NCBI GenBank assembly: GCA_036004665.1
Contig: DASYRG010000047.1
Location: 1 to 61,752 of the forward strand
Reading direction: 5' to 3'
Source of the DNA: JACQGZ01 sp036004665
GTDB lineage: Bacteria > Sysuimicrobiota > Sysuimicrobiia > Sysuimicrobiales > Humicultoraceae
DNA length: 61,752 bases
A program made the translations under genes and the position numbers. The notes under the pieces are model-generated. The model worked only from the letters and a program-made list of their open reading frames with translations, searched no databases and was not told the DNA's origin. Every line of letters begins with the position of its first letter. The first letter of the stretch is position 1. Shown piece by piece: positions 53,090-60,950 of the stretch.

Positions 53090-54004
53090 CTAGGTCTCAG
53101 GACTATCGATTTCGCGAGGGTAATAAACTCGCCATTTTGGATCGTAGGCTTTGTCTTCAATCGCGTGCGCGATATAGAAGTCAAAGAGCATTTCACGTCC
53201 TAGGAAGGGTTCGTAGTAATCACGATCATACCCGGCTCGTTCTAGATAGAAGCCAACGGCCTGGTGGTAAGGATATACATACCGCATCTCGTCGAGAAGT
53301 CCGGGCAAATCCGTGGGAGAGAATCTATCCTGTGCGCTTCGAAACGCTTGGAGGACTGTGAGGACTCCACCACCGTACCCAGGGCGGACAAGCAGATCGA
53401 GGAGTGTTCGAGGTACGTTCGTTATGTCAAGGGTCTCGCCTTCGACGTATTCTTCTTTGACTCCATGCCTGCCGGTGTGCTTCCCGCTAAGCATGACAAG
53501 CCTCCAGTCACTATACGTATACATGAGTTGAGAGACTCGTTGAGGCCGACTGAAGGCAGTATCGATGGCCTCCTGTGAGATTGGCAGGTTGAGACGTTGT
53601 TTTTCGGTCTGCTCCTGGTTTGTGTAAACGGCGGTTATGTTCCCTTTCACGAGGCCGTTGAGGACGGCTGCAGTAATGTGAGACAAATAGGAACGCGGCC
53701 TAAGATCAAGGGCAATCCTGTAGACGGAGGCCGAGCGCCAGCAGTAGAAACTGGTCATCAAATTATCCCGGTAAAGATGAAGGTCACGTAGTTGGGAGAA
53801 CCGCTGCAGGTAGTCGATGAAGTGACCAGTTTTCATACTCCTCGGGAGACCCCACACTCGGCGGTGATGCGAGAGCAAGAGTCCGAGGGCGTTAAGACTG
53901 TAGACTCGTCTGCTCTGTCTGTCGAGAAAGGCTTCCACTACTGCCTTGCTCTGGCTCAGAAGTTCGGTATTGGAGGGATTCGCTTCTGTCCCGTTATCGG
54001 GCAT
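53090..54004 (-). CDS. AbiEi-like transcriptional regulator/antitoxin, solitary
   Basis: The product has 304 residues. The middle section, TLDITNVPRTLLDLLVRPGYGGG with QAFRSAQDRFSPTDLPGLLDEM and VGFYLERAGY, is typical of type IV AbiEi antitoxins. The N-terminus (about 1-100) probably binds DNA. The C-terminus (about 250-304) differs from classic AbiEi. No AbiEii nucleotidyltransferase toxin gene is beside it. The ATG at 54004 (or TTG 54007) lies inside a 32-bp palindrome, which suggests autoregulation at the start site. Confidence 0.7.
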   Translation of the reverse strand: MPDNGTEANPSNTELLSQSKAVVEAFLDRQSRRVYSLNALGLLLSHHRRVWGLPRSMKTGHFIDYLQRFSQLRDLHLYRDNLMTSFYCWRSASVYRIALDLRPRSYLSHITAAVLNGLVKGNITAVYTNQEQTEKQRLNLPISQEAIDTAFSRPQRVSQLMYTYSDWRLVMLSGKHTGRHGVKEEYVEGETLDITNVPRTLLDLLVRPGYGGGVLTVLQAFRSAQDRFSPTDLPGLLDEMRYVYPYHQAVGFYLERAGYDRDYYEPFLGREMLFDFYIAHAIEDKAYDPKWRVYYPREIDSPET

Positions 54005-54029
54005 CAAGGTATATATACCTTGATGCCCG
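53998..54029. repeat. Perfect 32-bp palindrome 1 (operator candidate)
   Basis: The left half is CGGGCATCAAGGTATA and the right half is its exact reverse complement. It overlaps the AbiEi-like gene start codon and contains the shared core AGGTATATATACCT with a TATATA element. Confidence 0.75.
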
Positions 54030-54045
54030 ACTAACGGTGGCGACA

Positions 54046-54077
54046 GGAGGCTTTAGGTATATATACCTAAAGCCTCC
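54046..54077. repeat. Perfect 32-bp palindrome 2 (operator candidate)
   Basis: The left half is GGAGGCTTTAGGTATA and the right half is its exact reverse complement. It shares the 14-base core with palindrome 1, and the centres are exactly 48 bp apart. The arms differ, so the core is the likely recognition site. Confidence 0.75.
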
Positions 54078-54122
54078 CACCTTCTTGCAGGCGAATCGGC
54101 CCCGCATATTTGGGAATGGGTC

Positions 54123-54151
54123 TTGACGGGCAAATGGCAAATGGTTATAAC
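54123..54151 (+). promoter_or_regulatory. Promoter of the AbrB-Doc pair
   Basis: TTGACG (54123-54128) and TATAAC (54146-54151) are separated by exactly 17 bases, predicting a start near 54158 and a 28-base leader with GAGGAG before the AbrB start. Confidence 0.65.
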
Positions 54152-54185
54152 AGATAGGAACGTTAGAATAAGTGAGGAGATGAAA

Positions 54186-54449
54186 ATGACCCTAGTGATT
54201 CGACACATTACTGCTATCGGCAACAGTATTGGGGTCACGCTTCCTCGCGATCTGGCGTCTGCCTATGGATTGGAGAAGGGAGCGTTGGTTACCGTGCAAC
54301 CGACGGAGGAGGGTCTTCTTCTGCAACCCGCCAAAGTTGTTTCCGCCCTTTCTGCCCAAGGGTCTGAGATTGCGGGCAGCATTATTGGTCGCTACCGAGA
54401 GGCACTTGATGCTCTAGCAAGAGAGGATCGCAAAGTTCGAGAACGGTAA
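54186..54449 (+). CDS. AbrB/MazE-type antitoxin
   Basis: The product has 87 residues. The AbrB-like swapped-hairpin DNA-binding motif covers most of the N-terminus (IRHITAIGNSIGVTLPRDLA, then GLEKGALVTVQPTEEGLLL). The C-terminal helical tail would bind the toxin. The ATG at 54186 follows GAGGAG at 7 bases. The Doc-type toxin gene begins 3 bases after its stop, giving an antitoxin-first operon; it should repress its own promoter. Confidence 0.85.
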   Translation: MTLVIRHITAIGNSIGVTLPRDLASAYGLEKGALVTVQPTEEGLLLQPAKVVSALSAQGSEIAGSIIGRYREALDALAREDRKVRER

Positions 54450-54452
54450 TCG

Positions 54453-54848
54453 GTGGAACTACCGCCACTCTCGGTAGAGGAAGCGGAAAGTCTTCATCGA
54501 CAAGTAATGGCGGTCTTTCCTGAGGAGCCCTCCGGTGTTAGAGACCGAGGGCTTCTCGAATCAGCCCTCAACCGTCCCGCACATTCTGCCCACTACGAGG
54601 GAGCGGATGTATACACGCAAGCGGCCACGCTCCTCTGGGGGTTAGTTAAGGCTCACGCCTTTGTTCAGGGAAACAAGCGTTCCGCGACAGTCATTAGTTT
54701 CTTCTTCTTGGAACGGGCGGGCTACCGAGTAGAAGCGCCTCAAAAGGCCGTTATTGAGATCGTCTACGCGATTGACCCCGGGGATGCGACTGTCGAGGCG
54801 GTCGCTGCATGGTTTAGGAAGTTTACGACCAAAGGAACGCATGAATAG
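54453..54848 (+). CDS. doc: Doc/Fic-type toxin
   Basis: The product has 131 residues. The Fic core motif is HAFVQGNKRSATV (H68, N74, K75, R76), a Doc-type variant with NKR rather than NGR and Gln before GN. FPEEPSGVRDRGLLESALNRP near residue 22 is also family-typical. Known Doc toxins phosphorylate EF-Tu to stop translation. It is paired with the AbrB-type antitoxin. The GTG start has only a weak site, consistent with low toxin expression. Confidence 0.9.
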   Translation: MELPPLSVEEAESLHRQVMAVFPEEPSGVRDRGLLESALNRPAHSAHYEGADVYTQAATLLWGLVKAHAFVQGNKRSATVISFFFLERAGYRVEAPQKAVIEIVYAIDPGDATVEAVAAWFRKFTTKGTHE

Positions 54849-54978
54849 GGTAAGCGCGGACGACGAAGCGATCACGCACGCGCACGAGCACGTCTACGAG
54901 ACGCGTTCACGCTCCAGTGCCCGCCAGCGAACTCGCCAGCGTCGCCGCTCCCAAAAGCCAAGGAGTCTCCCCTCTTGA
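54841..54978 (+). CDS. Possible short basic protein
   Basis: An ATG behind AAAGGAA starts a 45-residue frame with a His/Glu N-terminus and an Arg/Ser-rich end (RQRTRQRRRSQKPRSLPS). It overlaps the Doc stop. Its short length and composition make it uncertain; no family recognised. Confidence 0.3.
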   Translation: MNRVSADDEAITHAHEHVYETRSRSSARQRTRQRRRSQKPRSLPS

Positions 54979-55023
54979 CCCGCACAACACGAACAGCAAT
55001 AGCCTTGTTCTGGGTGCGCGACG

Positions 55024-55293
55024 GTGAACAGTCCCAGTGAGCGGAGATTCTTCCCGGCGACGCTGCTGGCCGGACGCCTCTACCTCGACGGACCCAACCT
55101 CGCCTACCTGACCGAGAGCCAAGTCAACAAGATTCTCAACCCCGACGTCGGGGGCCGAAGGATCGAGACGGCGGAGGAACTCGCAGGAGTCCTCCTGATG
55201 ACTGCCGGTTTCCCGTCCGTCCGTGTCTGGATTGCGGAGGGCTTAGAGCAAGCCTCCCGCCAAAGTACGGGTCAGTCGTCGAACTGCCGCTGA
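55024..55293 (+). CDS. Hypothetical protein, element cargo
   Basis: The product has 89 residues with mixed helical content (ATLLAGRLYLDGPNLAYLTES, then ETAEELAGVLLMTAGFPSVRV). It starts at a GTG with no good site. It is coded in the same direction as the next HEPN-like gene 20 bases on. The family is unknown. Confidence 0.5.
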   Translation: MNSPSERRFFPATLLAGRLYLDGPNLAYLTESQVNKILNPDVGGRRIETAEELAGVLLMTAGFPSVRVWIAEGLEQASRQSTGQSSNCR

Positions 55294-55313
55294 GCGAAAA
55301 GGAGGCTAGTCAA

Positions 55314-55772
55314 ATGGGGCGGACGCAAAAGGGATGGTTTGGTCTGAAGGCGCCAACGGATCTCCTGGCCAAACTGCAACGTGAGGCGAAGCGGGTTGAA
55401 GATGCCCCTCTCGATCCAGACCATGCCTTCAATTTCTGCATTACCGGATACCATCTCCTCGATTGGACGTATGGGAAAGGAAAGTCGAAGGTTTTGGAGC
55501 AAGAGCCTCTTCTCAAAGTTCTTTACGATCTTGCGAACGGCATTAAGCACTTCGAACTAGAGCGGCCCTTTGGCGCAGTCAAAGTCGCTGGCGGGATGCC
55601 TTCTTGGGCCGAGTATCCCTTCCGAATATCGCCTGGGAAGCGTGTCATTAACGCCCGCATGTTGTATGTGCAACTAGATGGAGATGCTGCAAAGCAGTTC
55701 GGCTGGATCATCTCAGTCCCTGACCTGGCCAAGAAAACGCTCGGCTTCTGGAAGAGTCAGATTCCTGATTGA
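55314..55772 (+). CDS. HEPN/DUF4145-like hypothetical protein
   Basis: The product has 152 residues. The central helix pair ends LLKVLYDLANGIKHFELERP, which resembles the NGIKHF signature of HEPN-related domains; the N-terminal half has HAFNFCITGYHLLDW. A strong AAAAGGAGG precedes the ATG. HEPN proteins in mobile elements are often toxins or defence RNases; that role here is only inference. Confidence 0.62.
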   Translation: MGRTQKGWFGLKAPTDLLAKLQREAKRVEDAPLDPDHAFNFCITGYHLLDWTYGKGKSKVLEQEPLLKVLYDLANGIKHFELERPFGAVKVAGGMPSWAEYPFRISPGKRVINARMLYVQLDGDAAKQFGWIISVPDLAKKTLGFWKSQIPD

Positions 55773-56036
55773 CGGAGGCAAGACCAGATGACCTAAATCC
55801 CCTTGTGCGCCGGTCTACCCTTTAAAAAGCCGATCTGATACTGTTGAACCAATCCTTGGCTCTTTGACTCCATTCCTTAGGAGAGTCCGGTCCGGTCGCT
55901 TGGACGCAGAGCCGAGGCGGGGGGAAGAGGACCAACTCTTAGAGACCTTTGGTCCTTGGAGTTTACAGGTACCTACCCATACCTTCGCGTACCTCGGTCG
56001 CGGAAATCCGGGGAAAGCCGAGAGGGGCTGGTACCT

Positions 56037-56348
56037 GTGGCTGGATTTTGGGAGTGGGCAGTTAGAGTTCAGTATGTTCCTGCGGTTCTTGGCGCGGCTA
56101 TCCTCTTCGCCAGCATGGCGGCCAAAGGTAACCCGAGTTTCATCACATCCTTGATTCGCATCCTCTCTCCCCGGGATTGGTCAGACAGAAGGATAACTTT
56201 CATTGACCTCGTCATAACTACGATCGTCGGAGCCTACATCGCAGTTTTGGTTGCTGAGCCGAAAACCGCCAAGGAGGCATTCACGGCTGGACTTGGGTGG
56301 GTTGGACTAATCAATGGCATTCCTTCAGGAAGGAGGAGGCGTCGTTGA
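56037..56348 (+). CDS. Small membrane protein
   Basis: The product has 103 residues with two to three membrane helices (VQYVPAVLGAAILFAS, IDLVITTIVGAYIAVLVA) and an Arg-rich end (SGRRRRR). I chose GTG 56037 behind GAGAGGGG; an ATG further upstream gives an implausible basic extension. Its stop overlaps the next gene's TTG start (TTGA), so the two are coupled. Confidence 0.55.
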   Translation: MAGFWEWAVRVQYVPAVLGAAILFASMAAKGNPSFITSLIRILSPRDWSDRRITFIDLVITTIVGAYIAVLVAEPKTAKEAFTAGLGWVGLINGIPSGRRRRR

Positions 56349-56710
56349 CAACAGGGGGAAGACGATTTGACGAATACACGGTAGCGCTACTGTCGAAGTT
56401 CAAAGGGATGACAAGAGATGACTTAGTTGTCGAGCGGCGCAGAATCTCTAGGCGAACTTATGCCATAATGGGAGCCGTTTTTCTTGTGGCAGTGGCAGTC
56501 CTCTATGGATTCGTTCCAATCTCGGCCCGCCTGTATGAAGGCTTCTTCGCTCTGTTAGCCGTGTTCGCGTTAGTTGTCGGATACTTCCTTTCGGCCGGCA
56601 TCCGAGAGATAGATCAGGTCATCGAGGTTCGCGGAATTCCCTCCGGCGAGGAATTCGGGAACACCACAATCCGCCAAGGCCCTCCGAAATCTCCATCTGA
56701 GCAGGAATGA
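56345..56710 (+). CDS. Small membrane protein coupled to the previous gene
   Basis: The product has 121 residues with two membrane helices (YAIMGAVFLVAVAVLYGFVP and YEGFFALLAVFALVVGYFL) between charged N- and C-terminal regions. The TTG at 56345 lies behind GGAGGAGG at ideal spacing and overlaps the previous stop by 4 bases. The pair may form a membrane effector complex; the function is unknown. Confidence 0.6.
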   Translation: MTTGGRRFDEYTVALLSKFKGMTRDDLVVERRRISRRTYAIMGAVFLVAVAVLYGFVPISARLYEGFFALLAVFALVVGYFLSAGIREIDQVIEVRGIPSGEEFGNTTIRQGPPKSPSEQE

Positions 56711-56955
56711 CGGATCCAGCATAGAGTTCAGGACCGCCTCCTACACATCTAATTACTGGAAGACATGAGATTCAGGTGTCCTGGTTTTGCCGCCACCGAC
56801 TTCCATCTTTAGGGTTTGGATTCGGGAAGGCTTGGAGGAAACCGCCTGGGAGTTCATTAAGCCTCCAAGTTAGCCCGAACGAAATTGGATGATCTAGAGT
56901 CCCCACTCATCGAGTGAAGTTATCGGAGTTAAGTCGCGAAGGAAGGGACAACTCA

Positions 56956-57357
56956 ATGGCAAACTGGCTCCGGTGGGTACTGATCCTCCCTGCAGCCGTA
57001 TTCGCCTATCTTACAATTCAACTGGGATTTGGACTCGCTAGTGAGACGCTCCCATACCCGGACAGCGTTCAGGACCGGCTCTCGCAGTTCATCAATTCCT
57101 TCATAGGACCGTGGGCATTCGTGTATTCGGGCGCCAAACTCGCACCTCGGGGCACTGCCCTGCATGTAGCCATCGGCCTGGCGGTTCTCTTCGGGGTATT
57201 CACGGGGGCTATCGGCTTGATTGCACTTTCGGCCGGGTCCGCGAGGCATCCTAGGTGGTGGATCGTTGCCACAAGTTTGATCAGCCTGGCCATTATAATT
57301 GCCACATGCATCCAAGTTGCGCGAGAAGAGCCCGCTAAACAGTCAAATCACTTGTGA
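56956..57357 (+). CDS. Three-helix membrane protein
   Basis: The product has 133 residues with three membrane helices (VLILPAAVFAYLTIQLGFGL, AIGLAVLFGVFTGAIGLIAL, WIVATSLISLAIIIATC). GGAAGGGA precedes the ATG at 56956; an in-frame ATG at 56914 is less supported. It is convergent with the gene at 57370. The 245-base gap before it shows no gene. Confidence 0.6.
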   Translation: MANWLRWVLILPAAVFAYLTIQLGFGLASETLPYPDSVQDRLSQFINSFIGPWAFVYSGAKLAPRGTALHVAIGLAVLFGVFTGAIGLIALSAGSARHPRWWIVATSLISLAIIIATCIQVAREEPAKQSNHL

Positions 57358-57369
57358 CGCCGCGGGAGT

Positions 57370-57969
57370 TCATCCTCTTGCCGCGGCAAGGACTCTCAAC
57401 TCTTCCATGATGCGATCACTTAGCCCATCTGTCTGGCCGCGCCAAGCACGTTGTATGATCGAGGTTTCTATTTCGATCTCATATGGTGCACTGGCGAGAG
57501 TAACCTTGATTTTGAAAACTGCGAGGGGTTCAAACTCAGTCATGTCGTGGACGACGGCCTGAACGCCGATGCTCGCTGCCACCAGAGAGAAAATCACTCG
57601 AACAACAAACTCCAAAGGCAGTCTTTCAGGAAAAGCCCTTCGCGTGAGTTCGATGAAATCGTTCAGTATGAAGAGTCTCAGCAGCGAGTCCTCATAGGGG
57701 GTGTCCTCATCTATCCAAGGTAAGAGCCCTAGATCGGGCAAGTCTCGGTGAAGCGTCCTCCCAAGAGACGTGCCGTGATCCACAAATCTCAAGATGGGCC
57801 AATTGAATTTGAAGTGGACTTCCGAAGGGGAGACCATGATCCTTTGATATTCGTGGGGCCTTGGCAGAGTATCATCCAGGCTCCTGACCACTCGTTCAAG
57901 GGTGGAGTGGAGATCGTCCATGTAGGGTCGGACTGTCTCCCATCGCCCGACGCGTCCCTTTGCTGACAA
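57370..57969 (-). CDS. Hypothetical protein, element cargo
   Basis: The product has 199 residues, mixed alpha/beta with a hydrophobic stretch (LEFVVRVIFSLVAASIGVQAVV). The TTG at 57969 follows GGAGGTG at 6 bases; a GTG at 57978 would sit in that site. It is convergent with the membrane gene and divergent from 58021. The GC content is lower than the chromosomal flanks. The family is not recognised. Confidence 0.6.
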   Translation of the reverse strand: MSAKGRVGRWETVRPYMDDLHSTLERVVRSLDDTLPRPHEYQRIMVSPSEVHFKFNWPILRFVDHGTSLGRTLHRDLPDLGLLPWIDEDTPYEDSLLRLFILNDFIELTRRAFPERLPLEFVVRVIFSLVAASIGVQAVVHDMTEFEPLAVFKIKVTLASAPYEIEIETSIIQRAWRGQTDGLSDRIMEELRVLAAARG

Positions 57970-58020
57970 TTTGTTCACCTCCGTTCAGGACCAAAGTATC
58001 CCCTCAGAAAGGAGACTCAT

Positions 58021-58302
58021 ATGCCATACAAAAGCAAACGTACTCGAAACCAGCAAGACCGCGCGAGGCGGAAGGAGATGAGTCAAAGCCGGGAAGCCCT
58101 GGCCGACTCGCTCTGCCAGCGGATGACGGAGACCGCCTTGTGTGATTGGATTCTCGACGACGTCCAGGAGACGCCCGAGTCCGTCTCCCACCCGGCCGCC
58201 GCTCTCGCCTTCGCCCGCCACCTCCGCCTCATGCTCGACGACATGGCCAAGAACGGTATCCCCGCCCCCCGCGGCCTCCTGGCCCGCCTGCAGAAGAGGT
58301 AG
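58021..58302 (+). CDS. Hypothetical basic helical protein
   Basis: The product has 93 residues: a basic head (MPYKSKRTRNQQDRARRKEM) then a helical body (SQSREALADSLCQRMTETAL, HPAAALAFARHLRLMLDDMA). AAAGGAGA precedes the ATG. The basic start suggests nucleic-acid binding. It is the last gene before an 800-base non-coding region. The family is unknown. Confidence 0.6.
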   Translation: MPYKSKRTRNQQDRARRKEMSQSREALADSLCQRMTETALCDWILDDVQETPESVSHPAAALAFARHLRLMLDDMAKNGIPAPRGLLARLQKR

Positions 58303-59100
58303 TACACCCCTCTCCTCACCTTCCCCAGCCCCCTTTGGTCCCCCCGCAACCCCGACCACGGCCTCGCCGGAACGTTTGGACTTCCGCGGTTCCCCCAACT
58401 TTTTGGGGAACCGGCTTCACCCGGTCCCGCTCATGCCGAGCGGCCTTCCTGCTGGTGTGCCTGCCGCTCCTTCGCCTCTCTTTCTCAGCGGGCCGCCTGG
58501 GCTTCCCTAAGCGACATCCCGGAACTCCGGGGGATCATCTAGTGGGGGCACCCCACGAGGTGGTTCCGCGCCCTCCTGCCCCGGACGGAATCCCTCTCCC
58601 CGGTGAACTAGAGGCGGGAAACGCATTTTGAGAGCCATCTTGCCGATGGGACGCGCCTTGAATGGGGTCTTGATATGTTCCTTTGCGTTCCCTCGCTCAG
58701 GGAACGTATGGAGTCTTTAGCGGTGACCACGAAACCCGCATGCCAAGCGGGTTTCTGCGCTCTGTGGGGTCCAGATAGGATAACTTGGCCCTTCCCTCCC
58801 CGCAGGATTGCTACTCTGAAACTCGACCTTTCCGTGACCCGTCCACGCATCCCCCGAAAGCCAGAAAAACCCGATAAGATCTGAGGAAATCGTGTCCGCC
58901 ACCGGACGGTGACTGACACTTTCCCTTTTGCGTTAGCCGCCCACGCATCCAGTGCTCTCGAAAATGGGAACAGCCGCGGGTTTTGACGCCATCGGGGAGT
59001 CTACACAATGCTAGGCTCCACGAGGCTCTCCGTGGGCGGCCCCGCATGGTGCGTAGACGGCCCAGGCAGGAATACTGGCCATTAGGGCGAATCCCCATCC
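58303..59100. other. Non-coding region with several strong hairpins
   Basis: No credible gene fills these 798 bases. Hairpins include CGGTTCCCC/GGGGAACCG (58387-58413), GTGGGG/CCCCAC (58542-58556), CGTTCCCT/AGGGAACG (58686-58706) and AAACCCGC/GCGGGTTT (58732-58754). The density is higher than elsewhere in the window. It could be an origin, an RNA gene or recombination region next to the serine recombinase module. Confidence 0.45.
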
Positions 59101-59298
59101 GTGCGCCGGACACGAAAGGGCAAGCCAGCGAGGCCCCGTCTACCCAAGGCCGTCCTCTCCGAATACATGGCTTGGCTCGGCACCTTGGGAGGCGCGAAGG
59201 GTGGGCACGCGCGGGCGAAGGCCCTGAGCGCGAAGGAGCGCACCGAGAGCGCCCGTATGGCCGCCAAGGCAAGGTGGGCCAAGAGGAGGCGGAAATGA
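59101..59298 (+). CDS. Small basic protein with GGxARAxxLS motif
   Basis: The product has 65 residues, highly basic. LGGAKGGHARAKALSAKERTE followed by SARMAAKARWAKRRR matches a widespread small mobile-element/phage protein pattern that ends in AAxARWxK. The stop overlaps the recombinase start by 4 bases (ATGA), so they are coupled; it may be a DNA-binding helper. The start is a GTG. Confidence 0.68.
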   Translation: MRRTRKGKPARPRLPKAVLSEYMAWLGTLGGAKGGHARAKALSAKERTESARMAAKARWAKRRRK

Positions 59299-60023
59299 CT
59301 CCAAGGGCGGCAGGACAGACGAGGGCGGCCCTCTACCTGAGGGTAAGCACCGACGCGCAGGCCGAAAACGGGGCCTCTCTCCTGATGCAGGAGGAGCGGC
59401 TCAGAGCCTACTGCGTGGCCCGCGGATGGGAGGCGGGCGAGATGTATCGGGACGAAGGCCTGAGCGCCCGGACCATGGATCGGCCAGGGCTCCAACGGCT
59501 TCTCCTGGACGCCAAAGGCCGGAGGTTCAACGCGGTCTGCGTTTACTCGCTCTCCCGGCTCACCCGATCCGTGAAGGACCTGGGCTTCCTGTTGGAGACC
59601 TTCGAGCGGGCGAAGGTCGCGGCCGTGAGCCTTTCGGAGTCGCTCGACGCGACGACCGCGGCCGGGCGGCTCATGCTGAACGTCTTGGCCTCCGTGAGCC
59701 AGTGGGAGAGGGAGTCGACCGCCGAGAGGACTTCCAGCGTCCTCCGACACAAGCGGCAACACCTGGAGGCATACAGCGGGGAAGTGCTGTACGGCTTCCG
59801 GCGCATCGGAGATAGACTCGAAGCCGTCCCAAACGAACTGGAGACCGTGGCGCGAATTCTGCGCCTCCGCAGCCAGGGGCTCTCGCTCCGGCGAATCGCT
59901 GAGACGCTGGCAGAAGCGAAGGTCTCGACGAAGAAGGGTGGTCATTGGGGCGCAGAGACAATCCGTGGCATCGTCGGCCGGGCCGAGTTCTATCAGCGGT
60001 TCGTGGGAAGGCCGGAGGCGTGA
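59295..60023 (+). CDS. Small serine recombinase (resolvase family with recombinase domain)
   Basis: The product has 242 residues. The catalytic domain (about 1-150) has the nucleophile Ser in ALYLRVSTDAQAE, YSLSRLTRSVKDL and LASVSQWERES. A shortened recombinase domain follows (YGFRRIGDRLEAVPNELE, LSLRRIAETLAEAKVSTKKG, WGAETIRGI). It is much shorter than large serine integrases, so a resolvase/invertase role is likely. GAGGAGG precedes the ATG. It lies near the tRNA end of an element that already has a tyrosine integrase. Confidence 0.92.
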   Translation: MTPRAAGQTRAALYLRVSTDAQAENGASLLMQEERLRAYCVARGWEAGEMYRDEGLSARTMDRPGLQRLLLDAKGRRFNAVCVYSLSRLTRSVKDLGFLLETFERAKVAAVSLSESLDATTAAGRLMLNVLASVSQWERESTAERTSSVLRHKRQHLEAYSGEVLYGFRRIGDRLEAVPNELETVARILRLRSQGLSLRRIAETLAEAKVSTKKGGHWGAETIRGIVGRAEFYQRFVGRPEA

Positions 60024-60024
60024 G

Positions 60025-60774
60025 ATGGCCGGGAAGGTGGAAACGATGAGGCAGGTAACTCTCGTCGCATTTTACGGTCCAAAGCCGGAGGCCATCGAAA
60101 GCCTGATTAAAGAGTGCCAGGACCGAATCGCGCAGCACCTCCGGACTTTTAACCGTAAGCCGATTGAGGAGGTTCACGCCACGATGATTGGTCTTGAACG
60201 ACTCGATAGTAGGCTCAACAATAGGAACTTTTCCGAATATCGAGGGGAGACCAGAGAAATGGATCTACTGGGCTTCCGAGAGTACCTCCTCCGTTCGGGC
60301 CAGATTCCGTTCACCGTCCAGATAGGAGGGTTTCAGGATCGCGACTATTCCTTCACGAGCCGGGGGCAGCGGCCCCATGCTCGATCCTTTTCGATCCAGG
60401 GGAAGTTGGCCGTGGTAATGGGTTGGCCTTTCATGGGTCACACGTATCCCATGACTTTGGATACCATTCGTCGCAGTGCCCAATCCTTCGGTATCCTGCA
60501 CCTTTACAACAGGAGTCTAGAGGACGTTGATAACGATCTCTACTTTAGGATCGGCGTGCTCGACTCTATACCGGCTCAGGGCGAGGAGGATTCTTCTGAA
60601 GCCCAAGCGGATTTGCGGAGGTTTCTTGCGGACCGGGATCCTCTGGTTGAAGAGGTTGGGATTTCCGATCTGTCCTTCGTCTCCTACCCAGAAGGAGAGG
60701 AAACGCTTCCGTTTGAGAGGACTAAGAGAATTCCGTTGGATACAGAGGATTACCTTCTCGCACTATATGATTGA
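60025..60774 (+). CDS. Hypothetical protein, possibly 2H phosphoesterase-like
   Basis: The product has 249 residues. EEVHATMIGLERL near residue 45 resembles an HxTx motif of the 2H phosphoesterase superfamily; a second copy may be degenerate (SFGILHLYNRSL). The start could be ATG 60025 (behind GGAGG) or 60046 (behind AAGGTGG). It is the last gene before the tRNA. The function is otherwise unknown. Confidence 0.58.
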   Translation: MAGKVETMRQVTLVAFYGPKPEAIESLIKECQDRIAQHLRTFNRKPIEEVHATMIGLERLDSRLNNRNFSEYRGETREMDLLGFREYLLRSGQIPFTVQIGGFQDRDYSFTSRGQRPHARSFSIQGKLAVVMGWPFMGHTYPMTLDTIRRSAQSFGILHLYNRSLEDVDNDLYFRIGVLDSIPAQGEEDSSEAQADLRRFLADRDPLVEEVGISDLSFVSYPEGEETLPFERTKRIPLDTEDYLLALYD

Positions 60775-60950
60775 GATCTTTGATAGGGAGATTAATGACC
60801 TTCCTCGCTGGGGCGACCGGATGACCAATTGGGGGCTTTTCTTGCGGCGTTCCACTAGGATGAACAAAGAGGGTGCGGCTTCGTCTAATCTTCGTCTGAA
60901 TTCTTGGCCTGTGGCGGAGTGGACTGAGTAATCAAAACCGGCGTCAAATC

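Noticed and set aside
58675..58884. Short gene in the hairpin-rich gap
   Set aside because: It overlaps two strong hairpins, has no ribosome-binding site and a biased, Cys/Pro-rich composition.
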